From assembly GCA_009924135.1 (NCBI GenBank), contig RFSE01000047.1, forward strand, positions 1-33,411: 33,411 nt of DNA, in the 5' to 3' direction. A program made the position numbers and the translations under genes. Below the pieces are notes generated by a model. It was not told where the DNA came from and ran no database searches. It was given only the letters and a program-made list of their open reading frames with translations. Source of the stretch: Pseudomonadota bacterium. Its GTDB lineage: Bacteria > Verrucomicrobiota > Verrucomicrobiia > Limisphaerales > SXTU01. Of this stretch, positions 1-8,669 are shown piece by piece (the first letter of the stretch is position 1; every line of letters starts with the position of its first letter).

Positions 1-2278
1 GCGCCAGCCACAGCGTGAACACCGCCACCAGCAGGCTGCCCACGATGCCGCCCGCGAGGGTCGCCGGCTCCGCGTGGAAGCTCAGATCACTCGTGCCGAC
101 GGCATCGCGCCAGACCGTCGAAAGCGCGTGGAGCATCGCGCGGGCATACCAGACTCCGCCCGCCGCCCCGAGCAGCGATCCGACCAGCGACAGCCCCGCA
201 CCCTCCAACAGGAACAACCGCCGCACTTGCTTCGGCGTAAAACCCAGTGCCAGCAGGGTGCCCACCTCCGTCGCACGCTGCTCGACGCCGAACTGGAACA
301 ACAGCGACACCAGCACGCACGCCGCGATGATCAGGAAGAAGCTGAACCCGATGAACAACCCGCCGAAGTCCTGCCCCTCACTGCTCGCCTTGAGCGCCTG
401 CTCGCGCACGGGCTGGAAGACGAGGCCGAAGTCGGCGGGCTTGAGCGCGGCGAGCAAAGCTTTTTCGAATGGCGAATGGCGAATGGCGAATGGCGAATTG
501 GTGCCACCGGCCAGGGGGGGATTGGGGCTGGCGTCTGGTGTCCCGGGCGGACGGGCGGACGCTTTTGGGTTGGTTGAAGCTGGGTTGGATGAAGCGACGG
601 TCCCTTTCCCCTCACCCCGGCCCTCTCCCTTGGGGATAGGGAGCGACGTCGTCAGCACTGGGCCGGAGGGGGTTGCGTTGGAAGCAATGGACGCATGCCT
701 GGCCGTTCCCTCTCCCCGAGGGAGAGGGCTAGGGTGAGGGGAAAGGACGCTGGCGGAGGCGTTCGTCGCCCTCGCAGCCGAGCCCGTCCCTGCGCCCGCT
801 TCTGGCTTCTGACTTCTGACTCCTGACTCATCTGAAAACCGCACCGCCGTCGTGTCGCCGAAGCGGTTCGCCCACATTTTGCGGCCCGCGTTCAGGTTCA
901 CGAACGCCTTGGGCGTGCCGCGCCATTGCTTCCAATAAGGATCGTCCACGAGCTTGCTGTGCTTCATCGGGAAGCCCGCGTCCCAGTCACCGATGCGCTC
1001 GGCCTTCGCGATGCCGGGGAAGTCCGGCATCAGCGTGCGGTCCGCCCACGGCATCTGCATCGGCACGATGGAGCGGACGCGGAAACGGTTCGTGGCCTCC
1101 AGCAGCGCCGCCCCGGAGTCCGGCAGGAAGTAGGACATCTCCAACTCGCCGCCGGGCTTTAGTTGCAACTGGTCCGCGAGCCACTGATTGATGACGACCT
1201 CGTCATCGCGCAGGTCCGCCGGCACGAGCGGCGCACCGGCGGCCGTTACCATCGGGTAGGCCGTGGCGTTGGTGCCCGCGCGCAACAGCGTGGCGAGGTA
1301 GGTGAGGATGGGCTGGGCGTTCGTGTCCACCGCCAGCGCAGCATGGACAGCGGGCGGGTCGAGGAAGATGCGGTCGGTGCGGAGTTCGAGGGTGGAGGAA
1401 TTGGTGACGGTGAGGAGGGAGAGTTGAAAATCTTCGAGCCGGAAGCCGTCTCCTGCCGCCCATAGCCGAACCTCCACCTGTTCTTCCAACGGCCTAGGTG
1501 GCGGCATTGGAATAATAGGCTTCCGTTCGACTAAACCAAGCTGTTCAAAAAGTCTTCGAGCCGTACGGATGAAATCCATGAACGCGGATTTATCCCGTGG
1601 CCGGATGGACCAGTCGTTGACTGCCAAGTTTGCTTTGTGAGCGGCTCCAACTTTGTTCTGCAGCTGCGGCAGCGATACAAACGCATTAAACGGCGCAATC
1701 TGATTCGCCTGCAAACTGAAGCGCCCCAGTTCTGCCTTGCCGACGACCGCGTGCACCCGCAACCGCAACCCCACCGTTTGCCCGTCACGCGAGGTAAGCG
1801 CCACATCCTGCGATAGCGCGGAGACCTTCGACACCCGAAGCAGCACTTCATCGCCGGGCTTGGCTCCTAGCTGGTCCGCCAGCGGTTGGTTCAAGACGAC
1901 GCCATCGGCCGGAATGGTCGCGAACGACGGGGCCTTCTCCGCCAGCTTCCAAAAACTCTCGTCCACTCCGAGCACATGAACGCGGTTGGCCCGCCGCGAA
2001 CCATCGGCGGAGTTCACCGTCCCGGGCAGCACCAGGACCGGCGCAGCCTGCAGATTCGTCGCTAGTTCAGCGCGAAACAGCCGGTCGCCGGTGGCCATCG
2101 CCGCCTCGACTTTGCCCAGCCTTGCCAGTGCCATGTCGCGCAGGCTGCCGCGCACCGAGTCACCGACCAGCAGTGCGCCGATGAGTACCGCCGCGCCGAC
2201 CGTCGCGCCCAGCAGCACGCCGAGATGCGCCCGCGCGTGGAAACGCAGGCTGCGAAGGGCAAGGGTCCAGAGTGTCAT
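1..2278 (-). CDS. ABC transporter permease, FtsX/MacB-like (C-terminus beyond the left edge)
   Basis: One uninterrupted minus-strand reading frame runs from ATG at 2278 off the left edge (759 codons seen). It is the inner-membrane permease of an ABC exporter of the LolCDE/MacB type. The N-terminus (MTLWTLALRSLRFH) precedes a first membrane helix at about residues 19-39 (LGVLLGATVGAAVLIG). A large periplasmic domain follows. The typical FtsX end region has helices near 638-660 (FIGFSFFLIIAACVLVSLLF) and 690-712, and a further one entering the edge; the loop RATEVGTLLALGFTPKQVRR is characteristic. The ATPase lies just upstream, separated by 150 bp that hold an inverted repeat. Oddly, residues about 482-606 are Pro/Ser/Gly/Ala-rich and encoded by intergenic-type repeats, exactly in frame, just before the second helix. 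Plus-strand frames over this stretch are shadows. The family call is firm; substrate unknown. Confidence 0.9.
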   Translation of the reverse strand, partial: MTLWTLALRSLRFHARAHLGVLLGATVGAAVLIGALLVGDSVRGSLRDMALARLGKVEAAMATGDRLFRAELATNLQAAPVLVLPGTVNSADGSRRANRVHVLGVDESFWKLAEKAPSFATIPADGVVLNQPLADQLGAKPGDEVLLRVSKVSALSQDVALTSRDGQTVGLRLRVHAVVGKAELGRFSLQANQIAPFNAFVSLPQLQNKVGAAHKANLAVNDWSIRPRDKSAFMDFIRTARRLFEQLGLVERKPIIPMPPPRPLEEQVEVRLWAAGDGFRLEDFQLSLLTVTNSSTLELRTDRIFLDPPAVHAALAVDTNAQPILTYLATLLRAGTNATAYPMVTAAGAPLVPADLRDDEVVINQWLADQLQLKPGGELEMSYFLPDSGAALLEATNRFRVRSIVPMQMPWADRTLMPDFPGIAKAERIGDWDAGFPMKHSKLVDDPYWKQWRGTPKAFVNLNAGRKMWANRFGDTTAVRFSDESGVRSQKPEAGAGTGSAARATNASASVLSPHPSPLPRGEGTARHASIASNATPSGPVLTTSLPIPKGEGRGEGKGTVASSNPASTNPKASARPPGTPDASPNPPLAGGTNSPFAIRHSPFEKALLAALKPADFGLVFQPVREQALKASSEGQDFGGLFIGFSFFLIIAACVLVSLLFQFGVEQRATEVGTLLALGFTPKQVRRLFLLEGAGLSLVGSLLGAAGGVWYARAMLHALSTVWRDAVGTSDLSFHAEPATLAGGIVGSLLVAVFTLWLA
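461..835. repeat. Composite repeat insertion inside the permease gene
   Basis: Three repeat types lie end to end in the coding frame. At 466-499 a 7-bp unit (cgaatgg) is repeated about five times. At 608-630 and 717-741 are the two arms of an inverted repeat of the type ccctcaccccggccctctcc. At 791-830 are degenerate ttctgacttctgactcctga units. The same inverted-repeat type occurs between genes at 11401-11530, and related pieces at 7868-7925 and 28715-28765. Homologous permeases would be expected to have only a short linker here. No stop codon interrupts the frame. Confidence 0.85.
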
Positions 2279-2287
2279 GAGCGGTTT

Positions 2288-2424
2288 AACCACAGAGGCA
2301 CAGAGGACACAGAGGAGAAGTCTTCCAGGCACAGATGGAACACGGCTGGGGAACCGGCCTTATCGGTGTTCCATCCGGGTTTCATCCGTGGCCCAACCTC
2401 GGTGTTCTCTGTGTCTCTGTGGTT
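2288..2424. repeat. Long inverted repeat between ATPase and permease genes
   Basis: The left arm starts aaccacagaggcacagagg and the right arm ends ctctgtgtctctgtggtt. The arms are built from a degenerate 8-10 bp cacagagg unit. A second nested pair (gatggaacac / gtgttccatc) lies inside. The element fills almost the entire gap between two genes expected to be co-transcribed. Confidence 0.85.
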
Positions 2425-2428
2425 CATT

Positions 2429-3124
2429 TCAGGCGGCGATCAGTTGCCCATCCCGCAGCTCCAGCACGCGGCTCATGCGCTTGGCCAGTTCGGGGGCGTG
2501 CGTGACGACGATGAGGGCGGTGCCCTGCTCGCGGTTGAGGTCGAGAAGGAGCGCGGCAAGCGAATCGGCGGTGGCGCGGTCGAGCGCGCCGGTGGGTTCG
2601 TCGGCGAGGAGGAGCTTGGGCTGGTTGATGAGCGCCCGGACGACGGCGCACCGCTGGCGCTCGCCGCCGGAGAGCTGGCCGGGCCGGTAGTTCATCCGTT
2701 CGCCCAGACCGACACGGGTGAGCAGTTGCTTCGCCCGTCCGACGGCGGCGGTGCGGCTCGCGGCATCCCCGGACGCCAGCGTGGGAACGAGGACATTCTC
2801 CAGCACGGTGCACTGCGGCAACAGGTGGTGCGACTGGAAGATGAAGCCGATCTGCCGGTTGCGGGTCGCCGCGAGGGCGAGTTCATCGAGCGTGTCGAGG
2901 CGCTGGCCGTCGAGGGTGAGTTCGCCGGAGTCGGGCAGGTCGAGCGTGCCGATGAGGTTCAACAACGTGCTCTTGCCGCAGCCGCTCGGGCCGACGATGG
3001 CGACGGTCTCGCCGCGTGCGACTTCCAGCGCGAGGCCGCGCAATACGGGCAGGTCGCCACCGGCCGCGCCGGGATAGCGCTTGGTGACGTTCGCGAGTCG
3101 GAGCAAGGGAGCAGGCGCGGACAT
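2429..3124 (-). CDS. ABC transporter ATP-binding protein, LolD/MacB type
   Basis: This 231-residue cytoplasmic ATPase powers the FtsX-type permease encoded directly downstream. All nucleotide-binding motifs are present: Walker A GPSGCGKST (45-53), Q-loop around FIFQSHHLLPQ (94-104), signature LSGGERQR (151-158), Walker B LLLADEPTGALD (171-182) and H-loop VTHAPE (His209). Length and motif spacing match the LolD/MacB/FtsE group. It starts with ATG at 3124 and is followed after 150 bp by the permease start at 2278, the gap being an inverted repeat. Whether it belongs to lipoprotein release (LolCDE) or another MacB-like exporter cannot be told, since no adaptor is seen next to it. Confidence 0.93.
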   Translation of the reverse strand: MSAPAPLLRLANVTKRYPGAAGGDLPVLRGLALEVARGETVAIVGPSGCGKSTLLNLIGTLDLPDSGELTLDGQRLDTLDELALAATRNRQIGFIFQSHHLLPQCTVLENVLVPTLASGDAASRTAAVGRAKQLLTRVGLGERMNYRPGQLSGGERQRCAVVRALINQPKLLLADEPTGALDRATADSLAALLLDLNREQGTALIVVTHAPELAKRMSRVLELRDGQLIAA

Positions 3125-3167
3125 GCGTGCAGTATCAGGGTGCGCGCGGGGAGGAAAAGATTTTTAT

Positions 3168-3476
3168 CAGGAAAGCAGGAAGGCAGGAAATGAACCCGAA
3201 TTGCGAAAGGAAAACCGCAGATGACGCGGATGGCGCTGATAAGGAACTTGTTACGCACGCTCGCCACCGGCTGGATTGGTTCTCCAACGCGGCGCTGGAA
3301 AGCCCTTCCCATCCGTGTCATCCGTGTAATCTGCGGTTTCAACTTCCAAGTTCCGGATGAAAGCAAGGGAGCTTGCCCCGAACACCCAAGCCGCCCCACA
3401 AACAAATCGCACCTCTGGACCTCGGCGTTCAGGTTGAACTGGATTTTTCCTTTTCTGCTTTCCTGTTTTCCTGATT
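3168..3476. repeat. Nested inverted repeats filling the 3125-3483 gap
   Basis: The roughly 360-bp space upstream of the ATPase has no convincing gene. Outer arms are tcaggaaagcaggaaggcag near 3169-3188 and its imperfect complement near 3452-3475 (ctgctttcctgttttcctga). Inside is the 129-bp element at 3212-3340, listed separately. Open frames here (for example the residues AIRVICGFP) come from the repeat itself and recur at the second copy, so they are not genes. Confidence 0.75.
3212..3340. repeat. 129-bp dispersed inverted-repeat element, copy A
   Basis: It begins aaaccgcagatgacgcgg and ends gtaatctgcggtttc, so the ends are inverted copies, with tandem gcggatg/atccgtg units in the arms. The reverse complement aligns without evident gaps to 26891-27019 (copy B), including the non-palindromic centre (for example ggttctccaac versus its counterpart at copy B). 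Both copies are 129 bp, which points to a defined element and not random low complexity. Confidence 0.85.
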
Positions 3477-3483
3477 GAAAAAA

Positions 3484-3516
3484 CAAAAAACCCCGCCGGC
3501 TTGCGCGGGCGGGGTC
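3484..3516 (-). terminator. Rho-independent terminator of the rplM-rpsI operon
   Basis: On the minus strand a GC stem (CCCCGCC / GGCGGGG) with a loop of about 10 nt is followed by TTTTTTG. It lies about 20 nt after the rpsI stop codon. Confidence 0.85.
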
Positions 3517-3536
3517 TGGAAAAACAGCTTGGGCGA

Positions 3537-3932
3537 TTAACGCTTGCTGAACTGGAAGCGCTTGCGGGCGCCGGGCTGGCCGTACTTCTTGCGTTCGCGC
3601 ATGCGCGGGTCGCGGGTGAGCAGGCCTTCGGCCTTCAGGGGCGGGCGCATGGCCACGTCCACGGTGAGCAACGCACGGGCGATGCCGTGGCGGACCGCGC
3701 CGGCCTGGCCGTTAGGCCCGCCGCCCTGCACGTTCACGCGCACGTCGAACTTGGTCACGGAGTCCGTGACCTTCAGCGGCTGCACGACGGCGGCGCGCTG
3801 GGATTCGGTGAGAAAATACTTCTCCATCGGGCGACCGTTGATGACGATCTTGCCCGAACCGGAGGCGATGCGAACGCGGGCGACAGCCGTCTTGCGGCGT
3901 CCCGTTCCGAGGTGTTCCTGAGTAGCGGACAT
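3537..3932 (-). CDS. rpsI: 30S ribosomal protein S9
   Basis: This 131-residue protein is ribosomal protein S9 of the small subunit head, whose C-terminal tail reaches toward the P-site tRNA. The hallmarks are visible: the N-terminal [13 protein letters not shown] segment (9-21), the [19 protein letters not shown] stretch in the middle, and the basic tail [22 protein letters not shown]-like end with the terminal FSKR. Length is typical. The gene follows rplM by 21 bp in the same direction, the normal bacterial L13-S9 order, and is followed by a strong terminator. Confidence 0.98.
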   Translation of the reverse strand: MSATQEHLGTGRRKTAVARVRIASGSGKIVINGRPMEKYFLTESQRAAVVQPLKVTDSVTKFDVRVNVQGGGPNGQAGAVRHGIARALLTVDVAMRPPLKAEGLLTRDPRMRERKKYGQPGARKRFQFSKR

Positions 3933-3953
3933 GGATGAGTGCGGGTTGGGAAA

Positions 3954-4397
3954 TTACTTCTTCTTGATTTCGAGCTTCGCGGGAACCTGGGCGGCGTGCG
4001 GGTGCTTGTCGCCCTTGTAAACCTTGAGCTTGGTGTTGAGGCTGCGACCGAGGCGGCCCTTGGGGAGCATGCCCTTGACGGCGTGCTCGATGAGCAGCTC
4101 GGGCTTGCGCGCCCGGCGGTGTTCGACGCTCTCGAACTTCTCGCCGCCCTTCCAGCCGGAGTAGGTCATGAACTCCTTGGCGAGTTCCTTGTTGCCCGTG
4201 AGGACAACCTTCTCGGCATTGATCACCACGACGAAGTCGCCGGTGTCAAGGTGGGGGGTGTAGGTGGGGCGGTGTTTGCCACGAATAATCATGGCGACCC
4301 GCGAGGCGAGACGGCCCAGGACAACTCCGCTGGCATCGACAACGTGCCACTTGCGATTGTCCAAAGACTCTTGTGCGTTCGGCAAAAATGTTTTCAT
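3954..4397 (-). CDS. rplM: 50S ribosomal protein L13
   Basis: This 147-residue protein is L13, an early-assembling component of the large ribosomal subunit. It begins MKTFLPNAQESLDNRKWHVV, followed by DASGVVLGRLASRVA and IIRGKHRPTYTPHLDTGDFV, with the conserved K-V-Y-x-G-x-x-H-P-H segment near the C-terminus (VYKGDKHPHAAQ). Length is typical. It is the first gene of the rplM-rpsI operon; a promoter can be proposed about 30 bp upstream (4425-4452). Confidence 0.98.
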   Translation of the reverse strand: MKTFLPNAQESLDNRKWHVVDASGVVLGRLASRVAMIIRGKHRPTYTPHLDTGDFVVVINAEKVVLTGNKELAKEFMTYSGWKGGEKFESVEHRRARKPELLIEHAVKGMLPKGRLGRSLNTKLKVYKGDKHPHAAQVPAKLEIKKK

Positions 4398-4424
4398 TAC
4401 AGTTTCCCCGTGAAGGGAGCGCAG

Positions 4425-4452
4425 AAGGTAGCAAACGACCCGGAGTCGTCAA
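4425..4452 (-). promoter_or_regulatory. Predicted sigma-70-type promoter of rplM-rpsI
   Basis: On the minus strand TTGACG (4452-4447), a 16-bp spacer and TACCTT (4430-4425) precede the rplM start at 4397. The -10 box fits the TAnnnT pattern shared by other promoters proposed in this window. Confidence 0.5.
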
Positions 4453-4525
4453 TAGCTCATTTCGAGTTTAAGTTATCCGGGGTTTTTCTTGCCCCCTTGC
4501 CACCCTTCCCGAAAACTCTGCGGCC

Positions 4526-7315
4526 ATGACCGTGCTGCTCCTTTTCTTCTGCTCCGGGGCGACCGCGCTGGTCTATGAAGTCCTGTGGTCCAAGCACCTC
4601 GCGCTGCTGCTCGGCAGCACCGTGCAGGCGCAGACGGTGGTGCTCGCCGTGTTCATGGGCGGCCTCGCGCTGGGCAACCGCCTTTTCGGCCGGCGCGCGG
4701 ACACGGCGGCCAATCCGCTCGCCCTCTACGGCCGGCTGGAACTCGCCATCGGGCTCTGCGCATTTTTCTTTCCGCTGCTGCACCAGGCGGCGGACCAGCT
4801 TTTCATCCGCGCGGGGACACCGTTGCTGAACCACCCGATGGCACTGCTCGCGCTGAAGGCCGCCCTGAGCATCGGCCTGCTGCTGGGCCCCACGATTCTC
4901 ATGGGCGGCACGCTGCCGTTGATCGCCGCGTGGTTGAACCGGCGCGGCGCGGACGCGGGCCGCCTCTCCGCGCGCTTCTATTCGGTGAACAGCCTGGGTG
5001 CCGTTTGCGGCGCGTGGCTCGCGGGTTTCGTGCTCGTTCAAGCCATGGGCATGACCGTTTCGTTGCAACTCACCGCACTGGTAAACATCGCCCTCGGTCT
5101 CGCCGCCCTCGGGCTCGCGCGGCAACCCACGGTCACCGGCCAGCCTCACGAAAACAGCCGACCGCACCCCGCCGCTCCAGCCACCCCTGACTCAGCACTC
5201 ATTAAGAACCACTATTCCCTTTCGGTATTGATTGTCGCCCTCACCGGCGCCGTTTCCATGGGCCTCGAAGTCCTCGCCGCCCGTTCGCTCGTGCTGGTTT
5301 TTGGCGCGTCCCTGCAGGCGTTTGCCATCGTGCTCATGTCCTTCATTTTCGGCATCGGATTGGGCGGGGCGGTGATGGCCTCGCCGCGCACGCGTGCGTG
5401 GCAACGCGAAACCGTCACGATGGTCCTGCTCACGTCGGCGGCGCTGTGGATCGGCCTGCTGGTGGCCGGAGTGGAACAATGGGTGGAATTTTACCGATGG
5501 GTTAAAACCGGACTGGCGCGGACGGAAACGGGCTACACGTTCCATCAGTTCTTCTCGGGCGCGATGTCGCTCATCGTGCTCGGCGTGCCCGCCGGCCTGC
5601 TCGGCGCGGTACTGCCGCTGTGGATTCGCGAGCTGCCGCAGAGCGGCCCGGAACTCGGTCGGGGCGTGGGCCGGTTGCTGACGTGGAACACCATCGGAGC
5701 CGTGGCAGGCACGTTGGTGACAGGCTTCGTGCTCATGCCGGGCCTGGGGTTGCGCGGAGCATTTCTCACGCTGGCGCTGGGCCTCTGCCTCGCGGTCTGG
5801 CTGTTGGCGCGCAAGCTCCGCCGCACCGGCCCGGAACTGGCCGCCGGATTGGTCGCTGCCGCACTGATGCTGGCGGCGGCCTTCGGCGGTGATAGCTGGC
5901 GGCACCTGCTCAGCTCCGGAATTTTCCGGCTGCGCGAAACGGAAGTCCGCAAGAACCTCGTGGCCCACCGGCAGCAGCATGTAAAAATTCACTTTTATGA
6001 GGATGCTGCCGATGCCTCCGTGGCGGTCGAGCAAGGCGACGGCGTGGAAGCCAGCGACCAGCTCGTGCTCCGCATCAACGGCAAACCCGACGCCACTTCG
6101 CGGGGCGACCTGGCCACCCAGTATTTGCTCGGCCACCTGCCCGTGCTCGCGCGGCCCGAGAGCAAGGACATCTTCGTGCTTGGCTTCGGCAGCGGCGTGA
6201 CGGCCGGGGCGCTGCTGGGGCATCCCGTGAACCAGATCGTCGTGGCGGAGAACTGCGCGCCCGTGCTGCGGGCGGCGAACTATTTCGCCCCGTGGAACCG
6301 TGGCGTGCGGACCAACCGCCTCGCCCGCATCGTCAACGAAGACGCGCGTACCCTGCTCAAGCTCAGTCCGCAACGTTACGACATCATCATCAGCGAGCCG
6401 TCCAACCCGTGGATGGTCGGCGTGGGCAGCGTGTTCAGCCGGGAGTTTTACGAACTGTGTGCCAGCCGGCTCAAGGACGGCGGCATCATGACACAGTGGT
6501 TCCACGTGTACGAAATGCACGACGGCATTGCCGGACTGGTGTTCCACACGTTCGCCAGCGTCTTCCCCAACATGGAAATCTGGGACCCCGGCACGGGTGA
6601 TCTCATTCTGCTGGGCTCACAGAAACCCTGGGCCACCGGACCCGCAGTCTGGCAAAAAGTTTTCGACCGAGCCGAACCCGGGCGGGACCTGGCGGCCATC
6701 GGCCTGCGCGCCCCTGAAGCGCTCTGGGCCCGCCAGTTTTCCTCGCAGCGCACCACGCGGCTCTTCATCGAGAACGGCCCGGAGCAATCCGACGAATTTC
6801 CGGTGCTCGAATACGAAGCGCCCCGGGCCTTTTTTATCGGCACCTCGGCCAAGGCGTTCCTGCAATTCGACGAGCGCACCCGGCAATACCAGTTCGCACC
6901 GGCGGCAAAACGCACCGCGCTGGCGAACCTGCCGGTCTCGCTGCTCACCCCGATTTTTCCCTCGTTCGGATCGATGAATTTTGAAGCCATCCAAGCGGCC
7001 AACGCCCGCGCCAACAGCCTGACCAACGGTCATGCCCCCACGCCCGCCCCCAGCATCTTCACGCCGCCGCGCAGTGACATGGAGTACCAGCTCTTCGTCA
7101 TTGGCGTGGAACAGGCCCTGCGCCGGCAGGAATCGACCGTGACCGGGCAGATGATGACCGATGTCGCCGAGGCCATCCGCGAGTGCGTCGCCCACGGCGA
7201 CCTGGTGCGCGCGAAGAACCTGCTGGGCACTTCGGGCGGCAAGCTCGGGAATGCCGCCGAACTGCGGTTCCTCGGCCGGGTGTGGGAGCAGGCATCGGCC
7301 GCCGCCAAGCCATGA
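4526..7315 (+). CDS. Fused MFS / spermidine-synthase-like membrane protein
   Basis: This 929-residue protein combines a multi-span membrane region (about 1-450, starting FFCSGATALVYEVLWSKHLA) with a cytosolic methyltransferase-like spermidine-synthase fold. The nucleotide-binding loop VLGFGSGVTAG lies near 549-559 and DIIISEPSNPW near 619-629. Classical SpeE has an Asp at the catalytic position of the latter strand, whereas this large family has Glu in SEPSNPW, so polyamine synthesis should not be assumed. A C-terminal part of about 170 residues follows the enzyme-like domain. The ATG at 4526 gives the usual N-terminus of the family. Its stop overlaps the start of the next gene (ATGA), suggesting translational coupling. 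It is divergent from rplM. The true substrate is unknown. Confidence 0.88.
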   Translation: MTVLLLFFCSGATALVYEVLWSKHLALLLGSTVQAQTVVLAVFMGGLALGNRLFGRRADTAANPLALYGRLELAIGLCAFFFPLLHQAADQLFIRAGTPLLNHPMALLALKAALSIGLLLGPTILMGGTLPLIAAWLNRRGADAGRLSARFYSVNSLGAVCGAWLAGFVLVQAMGMTVSLQLTALVNIALGLAALGLARQPTVTGQPHENSRPHPAAPATPDSALIKNHYSLSVLIVALTGAVSMGLEVLAARSLVLVFGASLQAFAIVLMSFIFGIGLGGAVMASPRTRAWQRETVTMVLLTSAALWIGLLVAGVEQWVEFYRWVKTGLARTETGYTFHQFFSGAMSLIVLGVPAGLLGAVLPLWIRELPQSGPELGRGVGRLLTWNTIGAVAGTLVTGFVLMPGLGLRGAFLTLALGLCLAVWLLARKLRRTGPELAAGLVAAALMLAAAFGGDSWRHLLSSGIFRLRETEVRKNLVAHRQQHVKIHFYEDAADASVAVEQGDGVEASDQLVLRINGKPDATSRGDLATQYLLGHLPVLARPESKDIFVLGFGSGVTAGALLGHPVNQIVVAENCAPVLRAANYFAPWNRGVRTNRLARIVNEDARTLLKLSPQRYDIIISEPSNPWMVGVGSVFSREFYELCASRLKDGGIMTQWFHVYEMHDGIAGLVFHTFASVFPNMEIWDPGTGDLILLGSQKPWATGPAVWQKVFDRAEPGRDLAAIGLRAPEALWARQFSSQRTTRLFIENGPEQSDEFPVLEYEAPRAFFIGTSAKAFLQFDERTRQYQFAPAAKRTALANLPVSLLTPIFPSFGSMNFEAIQAANARANSLTNGHAPTPAPSIFTPPRSDMEYQLFVIGVEQALRRQESTVTGQMMTDVAEAIRECVAHGDLVRAKNLLGTSGGKLGNAAELRFLGRVWEQASAAAKP

Positions 7316-7773
7316 AAATCGGCCTCATCTCGGACACGCACGACTACTTTGATCCGCGCATACCGGCGCTGTTCACCGGCGTGGAACACATCCTGCACGC
7401 GGGCGACATTGGTTCGCCGCGCATCATCCAGCAGTTGGAGGCCATCGCCCCCGTGACCGCCGTATTGGGCAACAACGACTTTGATCCCACCTGGCGCGAG
7501 ACGGAGGTCGTATCGCTCGGCGGGCGCAAATTCCTCGTGCACCACATCGTCGGTCTCCGCACGCTCGCAGAGGGCATCCGTGACCGGATCGCCCGCGTGC
7601 AGCCGGATGTGGTGGTATTCGGCCACACGCATCAACCGCTCGAAGAACGGCGGGATGGAACGCTGTTCCTCAATCCCGGTTATGCCGGCAAGCCGCGTTT
7701 CGGCATGGCACGCAGTGTCGCTCTGCTGCACTTGGAGGCCGGGGAGATGCGGATGGAATTTTTGACGTTGTAG
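7312..7773 (+). CDS. YfcE/MJ0936-type metallophosphodiesterase
   Basis: This 153-residue protein has the compact calcineurin-like metallophosphoesterase fold. Metal-binding motifs are in order: ISDTHD (Asp8, His10), HAGDIG (30-34), GNND, HH at the fourth motif, and FGHTHQP near the C-terminus. Proteins of this family hydrolyse phosphodiesters such as bis-pNPP in vitro; the physiological substrate is generally unknown. The start at 7312 was chosen because MKIGLISDTHD is the standard N-terminus and its ATG overlaps the TGA of the upstream gene by 4 nt; a longer frame upstream only encodes Arg-rich shadow sequence. Confidence 0.93.
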   Translation: MKIGLISDTHDYFDPRIPALFTGVEHILHAGDIGSPRIIQQLEAIAPVTAVLGNNDFDPTWRETEVVSLGGRKFLVHHIVGLRTLAEGIRDRIARVQPDVVVFGHTHQPLEERRDGTLFLNPGYAGKPRFGMARSVALLHLEAGEMRMEFLTL

Positions 7774-8112
7774 TTGCCCCAGCAAGCGGAGCGCGGAACT
7801 GCGGGGCGGCACAGGCGGCGTAAAGGGCACATCTCAGTTTCGTGCACACCGGGATGCCACATGGGGAGCCTTCTCCCTTCGCGGAGCGAGGGGAGAAGGT
7901 GGCCGGAGGCCGGAGGGGGGTGAGGTAAGGCAAAAGGATAAAGGCAAAAGGCAAAAGTGCCGGTCCACATCTGCCCATTTTTTGGCTTCAATTCAGGTTC
8001 TGCCCCATCTTTCTGACCCCATCTTTCTGACCCTCTTCGGTTCAGGGGGGAAGGAGAAAGGCAGCGAAGTCCCCACCTGCTATCGCTCCAGCGGCGTGGA
8101 CGCCGCGCGCCG
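7774..8112. repeat. Gene-free gap with several repeat fragments
   Basis: No supported gene is present in these 339 bp between convergent genes. Three repeat fragments are visible: a hairpin at about 7869-7898 (ccttctccc / gggagaagg) followed by ggaggggggtgagg, related to the inverted repeat at 11401-11530; a purine-rich aaggcaaaagg tract at 7927-7957, similar to 21024-21060; and a single arm of a ccccatctttctgacccc repeat at 8003-8033, whose complete inverted form is at 22364-22436. Confidence 0.7.
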
Positions 8113-8556
8113 TCAGACGAGCAGTTCCGCAGGCGCGACTTCGATTTGATCCGCAATCGCCTTGGGAATCGGCACGGCGGCCATTTTGCCATGCGTATCG
8201 CGGGTGACGCAGACGACCGTCAACTTGCCCCGGGCGACCTCGCCGGGATGCGGGCCGTTGAGCTTGCGGAACTTGAAGAGGTAACTCAGGGAGCGCGCCT
8301 TCTTCTCGCAGACCAGCATGTGGATTTCGACTTCGTCCTCGAAATGCAGCGGGTGCCGGTAATCACACGAGGCATGCACGCGCGGCCAGCCCACCGGCGG
8401 GTCGGTGTGGCGGGTGATGATCGAGAAGCCCAGCGAGCGGAAGAACGCGTGCTCGGCCGTCTCCATGTACTTGAAGAAGTTCGAGTAGTGGACGATGCCG
8501 GCCATGTCGGTCTCGCTGAACTCGACGCGGCGCAGGGCTTTGAACTCGGAGGCCAT
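8113..8556 (-). CDS. Acyl-CoA thioesterase, hot-dog fold, YbgC/4HBT type
   Basis: This 147-residue cytoplasmic protein matches single-domain hot-dog thioesterases that hydrolyse acyl-CoA or similar thioesters. The active-site segment is VEFSETDMAGIVHYSNFFKY, with the catalytic Asp at residue 17 and the conserved H-Y-x-N-x-x-x-Y signature. The rest (RVHASCDYRHPLHFEDEVEI, later ARGKLTVVCV) fits the family. Length is usual. The start ATG at 8556 directly precedes the conserved fold. It is transcribed away from the phosphoesterase at 8670. Substrate specificity cannot be read from the sequence. Confidence 0.92.
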   Translation of the reverse strand: MASEFKALRRVEFSETDMAGIVHYSNFFKYMETAEHAFFRSLGFSIITRHTDPPVGWPRVHASCDYRHPLHFEDEVEIHMLVCEKKARSLSYLFKFRKLNGPHPGEVARGKLTVVCVTRDTHGKMAAVPIPKAIADQIEVAPAELLV

Positions 8557-8669
8557 GATGAACGATGCGTTAGACTGGCCCTACCATGGCGCAAATGGCG
8601 GGGAGCCGCGAGTTGAATGTGCAGCGGCTTTCACCATCCGGAAAACCGTGTTACACTGTTTGTACGAGC

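Noticed and set aside
466-499. Possible CRISPR-like or satellite array
   Set aside because: The repeat unit is only 7 bp with no spacers; it is a short tandem array inside a gene.
15-737. Plus-strand open frames over the left-end permease
   Set aside because: They are antisense to a continuous minus-strand FtsX-type permease frame with recognisable membrane helices; their own translations are Arg/Ser/Pro-rich and resemble no family.
7774-8112. Minus-strand frame over the gap after the YfcE-like gene
   Set aside because: Its residues are translations of repeat tracts (purine-rich units and ctgacccc units) and it overlaps the thioesterase gene end.
8586-8669. Alternative start of the exported phosphoesterase at 8586, with TAGACT 9 nt upstream
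   Set aside because: No -35 box is found at the right distance and the start would place the twin-arginine motif at about residue 40, too far in.
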